Notes under the pieces: generated by a model | Seen by the model: only the letters and a program-made list of their open reading frames with translations | Told to the model about the DNA's origin: nothing | Databases searched by the model: none | Source of the DNA: Halospina sp048013405 | GTDB taxonomy: Bacteria > Pseudomonadota > Gammaproteobacteria > Pseudomonadales > Oleiphilaceae | DNA: 64,000 bases | NCBI GenBank assembly: GCA_048013405.1 | Contig: CP182108.1 | Span: 248,001 to 312,000, forward strand | Direction: 5' to 3' | Shown here: positions 36,695-45,364 of the stretch, piece by piece | Layout of the letters: each line of letters begins with the position of its first letter | How positions within the stretch are numbered: the stretch's first letter is position 1 | Position numbers and translations under genes: made by a program

Positions 36695-37330
36695 ATGACC
36701 AGTACCCTGCTTGAAGCGCGGCAAATCCACTGTGAACGCGATGATCGTCCCCTGTTCAGCGGCCTTGATCTCACGGTCAGCAGCGGTGAGCTGTGGCGGA
36801 TAGCCGGACCCAATGGCGCGGGCAAGACGACGTTGTTGCGGATACTGGCAGGCCTTAACCCTGGCTTCGAGGGGGAACTTCTATGGCAGGGGGAGCCCGT
36901 TCACCGGATCCGGAACCAGTATCAGGCGAACCTGCTGTTCCTGGGTCATAGTGCTGGGGTTTCGCCGTCGCTGAGCGCCTTTGAGAACCTGGCCGGGTGG
37001 CAGGCCATGCGGGCGCCGGTGGTTGCGGAACAGGTGCGGCAGGCCCTCGTGGATGTGGGTCTGGCTGGCTATCAGGATCTTCCAGCGGCACAGCTTTCGG
37101 CAGGGCAGCAGCGGCGGGTGGCGCTGGCGCGGCTGTACCTCTCCAGCGCGCCACTCTGGATCCTGGATGAGGCATTCACCGCCGTGGACCGCGAGGCGGT
37201 GGCGCAGCTTGAGGCATTGCTCACCAACCGCGTGCGCTCCGGCGGCGCCGTGATACTGACGACGCATCACCGTTTGGGTCTGGACGAGGTGCGGACGCTG
37301 ACCCTTGGGGAGGTAGCTGATGCGGTCTGA
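36695..37330 (+). CDS. ccmA: Heme exporter ATP-binding protein CcmA
   Basis: CcmA powers release of heme-bound CcmE from the CcmABCD complex. The 211-residue ABC ATPase has Walker A GPNGAGKTT at about 36-44, the signature LSAGQQRRVALARL at about 132-145 and the Walker B region LWILDEAFTAVD. First gene of the System I operon, overlapping ccmB by 11 bases. Confidence 0.96.
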   Translation: MTSTLLEARQIHCERDDRPLFSGLDLTVSSGELWRIAGPNGAGKTTLLRILAGLNPGFEGELLWQGEPVHRIRNQYQANLLFLGHSAGVSPSLSAFENLAGWQAMRAPVVAEQVRQALVDVGLAGYQDLPAAQLSAGQQRRVALARLYLSSAPLWILDEAFTAVDREAVAQLEALLTNRVRSGGAVILTTHHRLGLDEVRTLTLGEVADAV

Positions 37331-38045
37331 ACCCCGGGTTGCAGTCCGTTTTGAAGCGCGGGAAGGCGGTTGGCTGCGCGCCGCCGTGCAAACCGTTCGC
37401 CGGGAATGGCTGATTGCGTTCCGCAACCGTCAGGATCTGATCAATCCGCTGGTTTTCTTTGTGCTGATCGTGTCCCTGTTTCCTCTGGGAGTCAGCCCTG
37501 AGCCGGAGTTCCTGCGCCAGGCGGGCCCGGGCATTGTCTGGGTGGCGGCGCTTCTGTCCATCCTGTTGTCTTTGAACTTGTTGTTCCGCAATGACTACGC
37601 GGACGGTCATCTGGAACAATGGGTACTGTCACCCCAGCCGCTGGCGCTGCTGGCGCTGGCCCGGGTTGCCGCGGTGTGGGTTACGACGGTTCTGCCGCTG
37701 ATCCTGCTGGTGCCGGTTCTGGGCGTCATGCTGCATCTGACGGTTGCGACTGGGGCGGCTCTGGTGCTGACCCTGCTTGTGGGCACGCCCATCCTGGTGC
37801 TGGTCGGGGCGATCGGTGCTGCTTTGACCGTGAGCTTGCGCGGCGGCGGTGTCCTGCTGGTGTTGATCATGACCCCGTTTTATGTGCCGGTATTGATTTT
37901 TGGCTCCGGGGCGGTGACGGCTGCTTCGCAGGGCGCCTCGATCACGGGGCATCTGGCACTGCTTGGGGCCTTGTTGTCGTTGGCGGTGGTGCTGGCACCG
38001 CTGGCCATCGCCGGAGCGCTGCGCATCAGCGTTTCCAATGGCTGA
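37320..38045 (+). CDS. ccmB: Heme exporter permease CcmB
   Basis: Membrane partner of CcmA. The 241-residue protein has about six membrane helices and a short, slightly longer than usual cytoplasmic N-terminus with the conserved REWLIAFRNRQDLINPLVFFV (about 30-50). An in-frame start inside the end of ccmA couples their translation. Usual length is near 220, so a start slightly downstream is possible. Confidence 0.93.
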   Translation: MRSEPRVAVRFEAREGGWLRAAVQTVRREWLIAFRNRQDLINPLVFFVLIVSLFPLGVSPEPEFLRQAGPGIVWVAALLSILLSLNLLFRNDYADGHLEQWVLSPQPLALLALARVAAVWVTTVLPLILLVPVLGVMLHLTVATGAALVLTLLVGTPILVLVGAIGAALTVSLRGGGVLLVLIMTPFYVPVLIFGSGAVTAASQGASITGHLALLGALLSLAVVLAPLAIAGALRISVSNG

Positions 38046-38065
38046 AATGAACTGAGGATCGCCAC

Positions 38066-38803
38066 ATGTGGCAATGGTTTCACAAGTTGGGCTCCCCAAA
38101 GTGGTTCTTCGGCATCGCCGGTCGGCTGATGCCCTGGCTGGGGTGGTCGGCACTGGTTGTCCTGACGGTGGGCGTGGTCTGGGGGCTGCTGTTCGCGCCC
38201 GCCGACTACCAGCAGGGGGACAGTTACCGCATCATCTTCATCCATGTGCCCTCGGCCTATCTCGGCCAGTCACTCTATGTGGCCATGGCCGTCGCCGGCG
38301 TGGTGGGGCTTGTGTGGCGAATGAAAATGGCGGACACCTTCATCGCCTCCGCCACCGCCGTGGGGGCCGGGATGACGTTTCTGGCGCTGCTGACGGGCGC
38401 CGTCTGGGGCAAGCCCACCTGGGGCACATGGTGGGTCTGGGATGCGCGCCTGACCTCCATGCTGCTGTTGTTGTTCCTGTACCTGGGCGTAATGGCTCTG
38501 CGCGGCGCCATGGAGGATCCGGACATCCGCGCGCGTGCCAGCGCCATCCTGGTGATTGTGGGGGTGGTGAACATCCCCATCATCAAGTATTCCGTGGAGT
38601 GGTGGAATACCCTGCACCAGCCGGCCACCATCAAGGTAACGGAGGCGCCGTCGATGCCCGCGAGCATGTGGCTGCCGCTGTTGGTCTGTCTGCTGGGTTT
38701 TCATCTGTTGGTGGCCTGGCTGATTCTCTGGCGCATGCGTAATGACATTCTGTTAAGGGAGCGGCGTGCACGCTGGGTTCGGGACTGGGTTCTGGCACAA
38801 TAG
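38066..38803 (+). CDS. ccmC: Heme handling protein CcmC
   Basis: CcmC presents heme to CcmE in the periplasm. The 245-residue protein has six membrane helices and the tryptophan-rich WWD motif WGTWWVWDARLTSML (about 118-132) flanked by the conserved His residues that bind heme. It lies between ccmB and ccmD, 20 and 17 bases away. Confidence 0.96.
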   Translation: MWQWFHKLGSPKWFFGIAGRLMPWLGWSALVVLTVGVVWGLLFAPADYQQGDSYRIIFIHVPSAYLGQSLYVAMAVAGVVGLVWRMKMADTFIASATAVGAGMTFLALLTGAVWGKPTWGTWWVWDARLTSMLLLLFLYLGVMALRGAMEDPDIRARASAILVIVGVVNIPIIKYSVEWWNTLHQPATIKVTEAPSMPASMWLPLLVCLLGFHLLVAWLILWRMRNDILLRERRARWVRDWVLAQ

Positions 38804-38820
38804 GGCGCCGCGGAGGTGAT

Positions 38821-39036
38821 ATGCAGTTTGATTCATTCCAGGCACTGATAGCGATGGGCGGTCACGGCGTGTACGTCTGGTTCAGCTATGGTGCTTTCAT
38901 TCTGGTGGTCCTTGCCCTGATCCTGGCCACCATGATCCAGCGTCGCCAGGTCATCGCCCATCATCGTCGCCTCATGCGCAGTGAGGCACAACGCCAAGAC
39001 AGTGGAGAAAGAGCCCCTGATGCATCCGGTCCGTAA
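38821..39036 (+). CDS. ccmD: Heme exporter protein CcmD
   Basis: Small membrane protein that completes the CcmABCD complex and releases holo-CcmE. The 71-residue protein has one membrane helix (about 17-40, VWFSYGAFILVVLALILATM) and a basic cytoplasmic tail. Overlaps ccmE by 17 bases. Confidence 0.92.
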   Translation: MQFDSFQALIAMGGHGVYVWFSYGAFILVVLALILATMIQRRQVIAHHRRLMRSEAQRQDSGERAPDASGP

Positions 39037-39508
39037 ACGTCGAATTACCATCATCCTCGCGCTGTTGTCGGGCTTCGCCGTGGCTGTGGCGCTGGCGCTG
39101 GTGGCGTTGCAGGAGAACATGAACCTGTTTTACAGCCCCGCCGAGATCGCCAGCGGCAAGGCGCCCCTTCAGCAACGGATCCGGGCCGGTGGCCTGGTGG
39201 CGGAAGGCAGTCTTGAGCGTGATCCGGACTCGTTGACGGTGCGTTTCGTGATTACTGATAACCAGGGGCGGGTTCCGGTGGCCTATGACGGTATCCTGCC
39301 GGACCTTTTCCGGGAAGGGCAGGGCGTGGTTGCCCTGGGAAAACTGAACAAGGATGGATTGCTCAAGGCGGACCAGGTGCTGGCGAAGCACGACGAGGAT
39401 TACATGCCTCCGGAGGTGAAGAAGGCTCTGGAGGAATCCGGTCGCCTGAAGGAAGGAGGCGAGTACCCGAAGGACGGCATTGATCACGGTAACAACAGCG
39501 GCACCTGA
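39020..39508 (+). CDS. ccmE: Heme chaperone CcmE
   Basis: CcmE carries heme covalently to CcmF. The ATG at 39020 (MHPVRKRR) gives 162 residues. One membrane anchor (about 10-30) is followed by a beta-barrel domain and the heme attachment site His124 with Tyr128 in the HxxxY sequence LAKHDEDYMPP. The C-terminus is Gly/Asp/His-rich and flexible, as usual. Confidence 0.95.
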   Translation: MHPVRKRRITIILALLSGFAVAVALALVALQENMNLFYSPAEIASGKAPLQQRIRAGGLVAEGSLERDPDSLTVRFVITDNQGRVPVAYDGILPDLFREGQGVVALGKLNKDGLLKADQVLAKHDEDYMPPEVKKALEESGRLKEGGEYPKDGIDHGNNSGT

Positions 39509-39544
39509 GGTGCCGGTGGCAGCGACTCTGACGCAGGAGAAACG

Positions 39545-41548
39545 ATGGTTCCTGAACTCGGCAATTTCGCGCTGATCCTGGCGCTGCTTCTGGCAGTGGC
39601 GCTGGTGGTGGTGCCCATGACGGGAGCGACGATCCGCCACCCGGGGCTGATGGCCTTTGACCGGCCACTGGTGGCGGGCATGTTTGTGATGCTGGTGCTC
39701 AGCTATGCCTGCCTCACCTGGTCCTTCATGGTGGACGACTTCTCAGTGGGGTATGTGGCCAACAACAGCAACAGCATGCTGCCCTGGTACTACAAGTTCA
39801 GCGCCGTCTGGGGCGGCCATGAGGGCTCGATGCTGTTGTGGGTATTGATCCTGGGGGCATGGACCCTGGCAGTGTCGATGTTCAGCCGTAACCTGCCGGA
39901 TGAAATGCGGGCGCGGGTGCTGTCCATCATGGGATTGATCGGGGTCGGCTTCATGCTGTTTACACTGCTTACGTCGAACCCATTTGATCGCATGCTGCCG
40001 AACGTGCCGCAGGACGGTGCCGACCTGAACCCACTGCTGCAGGATTTCGGTCTGATTGTTCATCCGCCGATGCTTTACATGGGCTATGTAGGCTTCTCGG
40101 TGGTCTTTGCCTTTGCCATCGCCTCATTGCTTGGCGGTCGTCTGGATGCTGTCTGGGCCCGCTGGTCGCGGCCCTGGACGACCGTGGCATGGGCCTTTCT
40201 CACTCTGGGGATCGCTCTGGGCAGCTGGTGGGCCTATTACGAGCTGGGCTGGGGCGGCTGGTGGTTCTGGGACCCGGTTGAAAACGCGTCCTTTATGCCC
40301 TGGCTGGTGGGCACGGCCCTGATTCATTCACTGGCCGTGACCGAGAAGCGGGGCGTCTTCAAGAGCTGGACGGTGTTGCTGGCCATCATGACCTTCGCGC
40401 TCAGCATCCTGGGTACGTTCCTTGTGCGTTCCGGTGTGCTGACCTCGGTGCATGCGTTTGCCACGGACCCTGAACGTGGCTTCTTCATCCTGATGATGCT
40501 GGCAGTGACGGTACTCGGCTCCCTGGCGCTCTATGCCATCCGTGCCCCCGCCGTTCAGGGGCGGACCGGGTTTACCCTGTTTTCCAGGGAGGCGCTGTTG
40601 CTGATGAACAACGTCTTCCTTGTGGTGGCAACATCCGTGGTACTGCTCGGCACCATTTTCCCGCTGATCCTGGATTACATGGGCGGCGGTTCGCTGTCGG
40701 TGGGCGAGCCCTATTTCAACATCACCTTTGTCCCGATTGCTCTGATGACAGGCGTGATCCTGGGCTTTGGTGTGGTGACACGCTGGAAACGCACCCCCGT
40801 GGACCTGGTCCTGCGCAAGCTGATGGTTCCGGCGGTTCTGAGTGTGATCGTTGCTCTGGTGACGCCATTGCTGATGGTGGGGGAGATCAATGCCCTCAGT
40901 GTCATTGGTCTGATGGTCGCCGCCTGGGTGGCGTTTGCCACGCTCAGGGACGTCTGGGATAAAACCGCCACCCGCCAGGGACGCTGGCACGGCCTGCGCC
41001 GGCTCTCGCGCAGCTATAACGGTATGATTCTGGGCCATCTTGGCCTGGCCATGTCGATTGCCGGGGCCACTATGGTCTCCATCCACGGGGTGGAGCAGGA
41101 TCGGCGGATGGCCCCCGGCGATCGTCTTGAGATCGCCGGGTATGAATGGCATTTCGCGGATCTCAAACAGCGGGAGGGGCCCAACTTCACGGCCCAGCAG
41201 GCCAAGTTCGACGTTTATCGCCATGGCGAACGGGTGACCACCCTGTTTCCCGAGAAACGACGTTATCCGGTGCGCAGCAATGTTATGACTGATGCTGGTA
41301 TCAGCCCGGGCATCCTCAGGGACTTATTCGTGGCACTGGGCGAGAACGTGGAGGGCCAAACAGCCTGGAGTGTGCGCATCCAGTACAAGCCCATGGTGCG
41401 CTGGATCTGGGGCGGCGCGCTGGTGATGGCGCTTGGCGGTGCCTTTGCAGTCAGTGATCGGCGCTACCGGGTTCGCCAGCGCCAAACCGTGACCGTTGCC
41501 GAAAAACCCCGGGCCGCTGATGCCGCGGCCGGGAGTGCCGCCACATGA
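39545..41548 (+). CDS. ccmF: Heme lyase subunit CcmF
   Basis: CcmF takes heme from CcmE and, with CcmH, attaches it to apocytochrome c. The 667-residue membrane protein has the WWD motif WGGWWFWDPVENASFMPWL (about 235-253), about 15 hydrophobic segments, and a large periplasmic domain near the C-terminus (about 510-610). It overlaps ccmG at its stop by 4 bases. Confidence 0.97.
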   Translation: MVPELGNFALILALLLAVALVVVPMTGATIRHPGLMAFDRPLVAGMFVMLVLSYACLTWSFMVDDFSVGYVANNSNSMLPWYYKFSAVWGGHEGSMLLWVLILGAWTLAVSMFSRNLPDEMRARVLSIMGLIGVGFMLFTLLTSNPFDRMLPNVPQDGADLNPLLQDFGLIVHPPMLYMGYVGFSVVFAFAIASLLGGRLDAVWARWSRPWTTVAWAFLTLGIALGSWWAYYELGWGGWWFWDPVENASFMPWLVGTALIHSLAVTEKRGVFKSWTVLLAIMTFALSILGTFLVRSGVLTSVHAFATDPERGFFILMMLAVTVLGSLALYAIRAPAVQGRTGFTLFSREALLLMNNVFLVVATSVVLLGTIFPLILDYMGGGSLSVGEPYFNITFVPIALMTGVILGFGVVTRWKRTPVDLVLRKLMVPAVLSVIVALVTPLLMVGEINALSVIGLMVAAWVAFATLRDVWDKTATRQGRWHGLRRLSRSYNGMILGHLGLAMSIAGATMVSIHGVEQDRRMAPGDRLEIAGYEWHFADLKQREGPNFTAQQAKFDVYRHGERVTTLFPEKRRYPVRSNVMTDAGISPGILRDLFVALGENVEGQTAWSVRIQYKPMVRWIWGGALVMALGGAFAVSDRRYRVRQRQTVTVAEKPRAADAAAGSAAT

Positions 41549-42078
41549 ACCGGATCTGGCTTTTTCTGCCGTTGGTTCTGGCGCTGACTCTGGGGGTGGT
41601 GCTCTACTGGGGACTGGGCGAGGATCCCAGTGAACTGGAATCCGCCCTTCTGGGGAATGAGGTACCTGCCTTTGAACTTCCCATGCTGAGGGATGCCGAG
41701 GCCTCTGCCGGGCCCGGCATCCTGAAGGGGAAGGTCCAGTTGCTCAACGTCTGGGCAACCTGGTGCGCAGCGTGCCGGGTGGAGCACTCGCAGCTCAAAC
41801 GGTTGGCGGAACAGGGAGTCCCCATCGTCGGGCTCAATTACAAGGACGAACGAGGGGCAGCCCTGGAGTGGCTGAAGGAGCGTGGCGATCCCTATACCCG
41901 GGTGATCTATGATGCGGAAGGCAGCCTGGGTTTTGATCTTGGTGTCTATGGGGCGCCGGAGACCTATCTCATTGATGCCGATGGCATCGTTCGCCACCGT
42001 CATGTGGGCGTGGTGGACCAAGACGTCTGGGAGTCCGAAATTGAGCCGCTTTATGAACGCTACCGTGAAGACGGCTGA
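41545..42078 (+). CDS. ccmG: Thiol:disulfide interchange protein CcmG (DsbE)
   Basis: CcmG reduces the CXXCH cysteines of apocytochrome c. The 177-residue thioredoxin-fold protein has an N-terminal membrane anchor (about 4-22) and an active site Cys74-Ala-Ala-Cys77. Most CcmG proteins have Pro after the first Cys, so this site is slightly unusual. The Glu-rich and GAPETYLID motifs of the family are present. Confidence 0.94.
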   Translation: MNRIWLFLPLVLALTLGVVLYWGLGEDPSELESALLGNEVPAFELPMLRDAEASAGPGILKGKVQLLNVWATWCAACRVEHSQLKRLAEQGVPIVGLNYKDERGAALEWLKERGDPYTRVIYDAEGSLGFDLGVYGAPETYLIDADGIVRHRHVGVVDQDVWESEIEPLYERYREDG

Positions 42079-42523
42079 AACCGTTGTGTTGCTGCTGGTG
42101 CTGGCTGTTGCCATACCGGCTATAGCCGAAGAGCGCTTTGAGGATCCGCAGATGCGGGAACGCTACAGCGAGCTGACCCGCGAGCTCCGATGCCCCAAGT
42201 GTCAGAATGAGTCCATTGCGGAATCCGGTGCGCCCATCTCCGAAGACATGCGCGAGCGCGTGCGCCGTATGATGGAGGAAGGCGCCTCCGACGAGGCGAT
42301 CCGCCAGGCCATGGTGGAGCGTTTCGGAAGTTTTGTGAGCTACCGGCCTGAGTTTTCGCCACGCACCTGGGCTCTCTGGCTTGGTCCTTTTGTCCTGCTT
42401 GTGATTGGCGTCGGTGTGGTTCTGTTGCTGGTGGCCCGCAACCGCGCGCGCCAGCAGCTGGATGAGGCCGAGTTGTCCGACGAACAGCGCCGCCGCGCGG
42501 AACAGTGGCTGCGCGATGAATGA
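42053..42523 (+). CDS. ccmH: Cytochrome c maturation protein CcmH (NrfF/CycL family)
   Basis: Short CcmH that handles apocytochrome thiols. The ATG at 42053 (MNATVKTAE) overlaps ccmG by 26 bases. The 156-residue protein has a signal peptide (about 1-25), the redox motif LRCPKCQ with Cys47 and Cys50, and a C-terminal membrane helix (about 103-125). The TPR part found in the E. coli fusion is supplied here by the separate ccmI. Confidence 0.93.
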   Translation: MNATVKTAETVVLLLVLAVAIPAIAEERFEDPQMRERYSELTRELRCPKCQNESIAESGAPISEDMRERVRRMMEEGASDEAIRQAMVERFGSFVSYRPEFSPRTWALWLGPFVLLVIGVGVVLLLVARNRARQQLDEAELSDEQRRRAEQWLRDE

Positions 42524-42544
42524 ATCCAACCCAAGTGAGCATCC

Positions 42545-43477
42545 ATGCCTCTCAATTTCTGGCTTGCCACAGCCCTTCTGATCGTCCTTGCACTGGTCTT
42601 CGTTCTTTATCCGCTGCTGTTTGCCCGAGGTACAAAACCAGTGGTTCGGTACCGGGATCAAAACCTCGCTGCCTACCGTGCGCGTCTGAAGGAGCTGGAA
42701 CGCGAACGGGATGAGGGGATCCTGGATGAATCCGGGTTTGAGTCCATGAAGGACGAGCTGGAGATGCGCCTGCTTCGGGACGTTGAGGCCGAAGAGGAAG
42801 ACACCGGCAACAGTGGTCGTGGTGCGCGCCGCGGTATCCTGGCGACGACCCTGGCGCTGGTCCTGCTTGTGCCGGCTGGTGCTTTCCTGCTCTATAACGA
42901 GCTGGGTGCCAGCGATGCAGTGGCCCAGTTCCAGAAACGCCAGCAGATGATGCAGGATGGCATGGATGCCTCTGACGTGGACGCTATGGTCCAGAGTCTT
43001 AAAGAACGGCTGGAGAATGACCCGGATAACCCGGAAGGCTGGGCCATGCTGGGGCGCAGCTATATGCAGCTTGAGCGCTTCCAGAAGGCGGCTGACGCCT
43101 ACGGGGAGTTGGCCAATGCCATTGAGCGTTCCGGCGATGGCAGTCCCGCGGCCGCTATCGGGCTGCGGGCCCAGGCGCTTTTCATGGCCAACCAGGGCCA
43201 AATGACGCCGGAGGTCCAAAGCGCCATTAGCCGGGCTCGCGAGAATAACCCGGATGAAATTAACAGCTTGGGTCTCCTGGGCGTGGAAGCCTTCCGTAAT
43301 GGGGATTACCGTAAGGCTCTGGAATATTGGGAACGCATCCTGGAAATCGCGCCTGACCATCCCCAGGCAGACAGCATTCGGCAGGGGGTCGCGGCCGCCT
43401 ATTCCAAGCTGGGCGAGCCGGTGCCGGAACGGCTGCGCCAGGAATCCGCCAACAAGGACGGGAAAGCCGGCGGCTAG
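42545..43477 (+). CDS. ccmI: Apocytochrome c chaperone CcmI (TPR protein)
   Basis: CcmI delivers apocytochrome c to the CcmFH lyase. The 310-residue protein has two membrane helices (about 5-22 and 96-118) and a periplasmic TPR domain (about 150-285). Last gene of the ccm operon. Its TAG stop lies in CTAG, which also contains the stop of the opposite batD-like gene, so the two ends overlap and I see no separate terminator. Confidence 0.92.
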   Translation: MPLNFWLATALLIVLALVFVLYPLLFARGTKPVVRYRDQNLAAYRARLKELERERDEGILDESGFESMKDELEMRLLRDVEAEEEDTGNSGRGARRGILATTLALVLLVPAGAFLLYNELGASDAVAQFQKRQQMMQDGMDASDVDAMVQSLKERLENDPDNPEGWAMLGRSYMQLERFQKAADAYGELANAIERSGDGSPAAAIGLRAQALFMANQGQMTPEVQSAISRARENNPDEINSLGLLGVEAFRNGDYRKALEYWERILEIAPDHPQADSIRQGVAAAYSKLGEPVPERLRQESANKDGKAGG

Positions 43478-45138
43478 GAGCCGTTGCGGGGGCGGCCAGC
43501 GAGCCGTCTCAGCACCCCTACCAGTTCATCCCCATCCCAGAGCTCGCGCTCGTCCGGCTTGGCAAAGAGGTGGCGTTCCAGTGCCTGGAGTTCCCGGGTC
43601 AGCTGGGGATCATTGAGGTAGGCCGTCACATCACCCACTGTGCGCAGCCCTGGGCGATTGAAATGCATGGCGGCCCACTGGGGAAGCAGCGTCAGGGTGT
43701 CCGCTTCGCCCCGTTGCGCATGCTCACAGAGAGCCCGGAAACGTTCCCGGTTGGCTTTTTCCTCCGCGCTCAGTGCGGCTTTGTTGCCGTTGCTGCGGCG
43801 GTTACGCCACCAGGCGATGCCCGTGATCAGCCACCCGGAGGCCAGTACGACGGCCAGCCAAAGCCACAGTGGAGGCAGGGTGTTGCCTGGGCGGGAAAGA
43901 TTCATTTTGGAGAGGGAGTCCTTGACGTTTTCCTCCCCTTCGTCCTTGGTTTCGGCGCCAGTGGCGGGCTCAACCTTCATCTCATGGCCTTCGATCACAG
44001 CCTCGCGTTGCTGGTCCGCCTCAACATCCCACCACGGAATGCGTATGACCGGCAGCGTGATCCGCCCCGGCTCAATGGGTACCAGGCTTGAGCGCTTGCG
44101 CAGCCGTCCTTCAATGCTGTCACCGGTCAAGCGGGATTTCGACTTCCAGGGGCTGGGGTATTCGCGGACGCTTTCCGGGTATTCGATGGTCAGCCGTGGC
44201 AGGGCCTCGGGGGCGACGCCCACGGCCCGGATGTGGATATCACGGCGAATGCTGTCCCCGGCTCGCACGGACTCCGGCGATGTCGACCATTCCTCGCTTA
44301 GCTCCAGGTTCTTGGCAGGCAGCCAGACGTTACCGCTGAATGACTCCGGTGGTGGATTGACGGGGATGCGCCGGACGGGCGCGGTCGCGATTACCGGCAC
44401 CAGGTCGCCGCTCTGGGTCTGTTTGCGGGCCTCGAAGCGCTGTTCAGGAATGATCATGGTCCCCGCGGATTGGGGCACAATCACAAAGCGCCGTTGCGCG
44501 ACCTGCCACTCCCGACCGTCCCTTTCAGCCCTGTATTCGCGCTGTTCGCCCAGAGGTTTGACCATGGCACCCGGGATGGTGGGCGTGGAGAGGTTTGCGT
44601 TCACAAGGGGCGGTTCGTAGTAGATCCTCTGGGTCAGGATGATCTGCTGCTGAACATAGACTTCGTCCTCGCTCAGGCTGATGTCCAGCCTCGCATCCGG
44701 CTCTGCGCGGTCCGCTGGCGCCACCCCCGGCCTGACGGTCACGTCGATGGGCTCACTTTGCATGTCCTGGAACCGCAGGGCCGGAATTGTGACGTCTCCT
44801 GAGTGTTTCGGGGCCAACAGGAAGGTCCAGGTCACTTTGCCCTCGTTGACACCGTTCTCGGACTGGATCGCCATTCGCTGGTGGCGGTCCAGGATCCGGA
44901 AATCAGTGGTCAGCGGTGTGGTGTCCGGATGGGGGATTTCCATCTCCGTGGGATTGAGCAGCGACCCCAGGCTGAAATCCAGCTCAGTCTCGGTCTCCAG
45001 TGTCAGGGTGACCAGCTCATTGCTGTAGAGGCGCTTCGGGTTGGCGGAGGCGCTAAGCTGCGCTTGCTCGGCGGTGGCGCCGCTGGTCAGCATCGCCATT
45101 AGAGCAAAGGGGTACAGGGTCATCCGAAAGATCCGCAT
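43474..45138 (-). CDS. batD: BatD-like protein (aerotolerance family)
   Basis: Likely secreted or membrane-bound BatD-type protein of about 554 residues from the ATG at 45138. It has a signal peptide (about 1-24, ALMAMLTSGATAE), repeated beta-rich domains (about 25-400, with ALRFQDMQSEPIDVTVRPG), a membrane helix (about 430-450, LWLWLAVVLASGWLITGIAW) and a short C-terminal cytoplasmic part. BatD is usually part of a batABCDE/moxR operon, but here it stands alone opposite ccmI with no bat partner in the window. Role unknown to me. Confidence 0.75.
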   Translation of the reverse strand: MRIFRMTLYPFALMAMLTSGATAEQAQLSASANPKRLYSNELVTLTLETETELDFSLGSLLNPTEMEIPHPDTTPLTTDFRILDRHQRMAIQSENGVNEGKVTWTFLLAPKHSGDVTIPALRFQDMQSEPIDVTVRPGVAPADRAEPDARLDISLSEDEVYVQQQIILTQRIYYEPPLVNANLSTPTIPGAMVKPLGEQREYRAERDGREWQVAQRRFVIVPQSAGTMIIPEQRFEARKQTQSGDLVPVIATAPVRRIPVNPPPESFSGNVWLPAKNLELSEEWSTSPESVRAGDSIRRDIHIRAVGVAPEALPRLTIEYPESVREYPSPWKSKSRLTGDSIEGRLRKRSSLVPIEPGRITLPVIRIPWWDVEADQQREAVIEGHEMKVEPATGAETKDEGEENVKDSLSKMNLSRPGNTLPPLWLWLAVVLASGWLITGIAWWRNRRSNGNKAALSAEEKANRERFRALCEHAQRGEADTLTLLPQWAAMHFNRPGLRTVGDVTAYLNDPQLTRELQALERHLFAKPDERELWDGDELVGVLRRLAGRPRNGS

Positions 45139-45364
45139 CACGACGCAGCTGCTCCTGGTCCGGGTGGGCAATCCGTGTCACATCCTCGCGCACCCGGACG
45201 CGCGGCTCAAGCGCCGAAAAGGGCATCAGCGTCGGATGCGGCGGGTTATGTCCAAATCGTAATTCAATGGGCTCGGCATAAGGAGTTACCGCAAAAGCGT
45301 GGGCCAGAAGACGAGGTTTTGACTATGCTGAGGACACGCAGAACCAAGGCCACAGGGTACCAGC

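Noticed and set aside
36586..36825. N-terminal extension of the FliK-like gene to an upstream start
   Set aside because: The extension reads across the ccmA start and promoter region, with composition unlike the rest of the protein.
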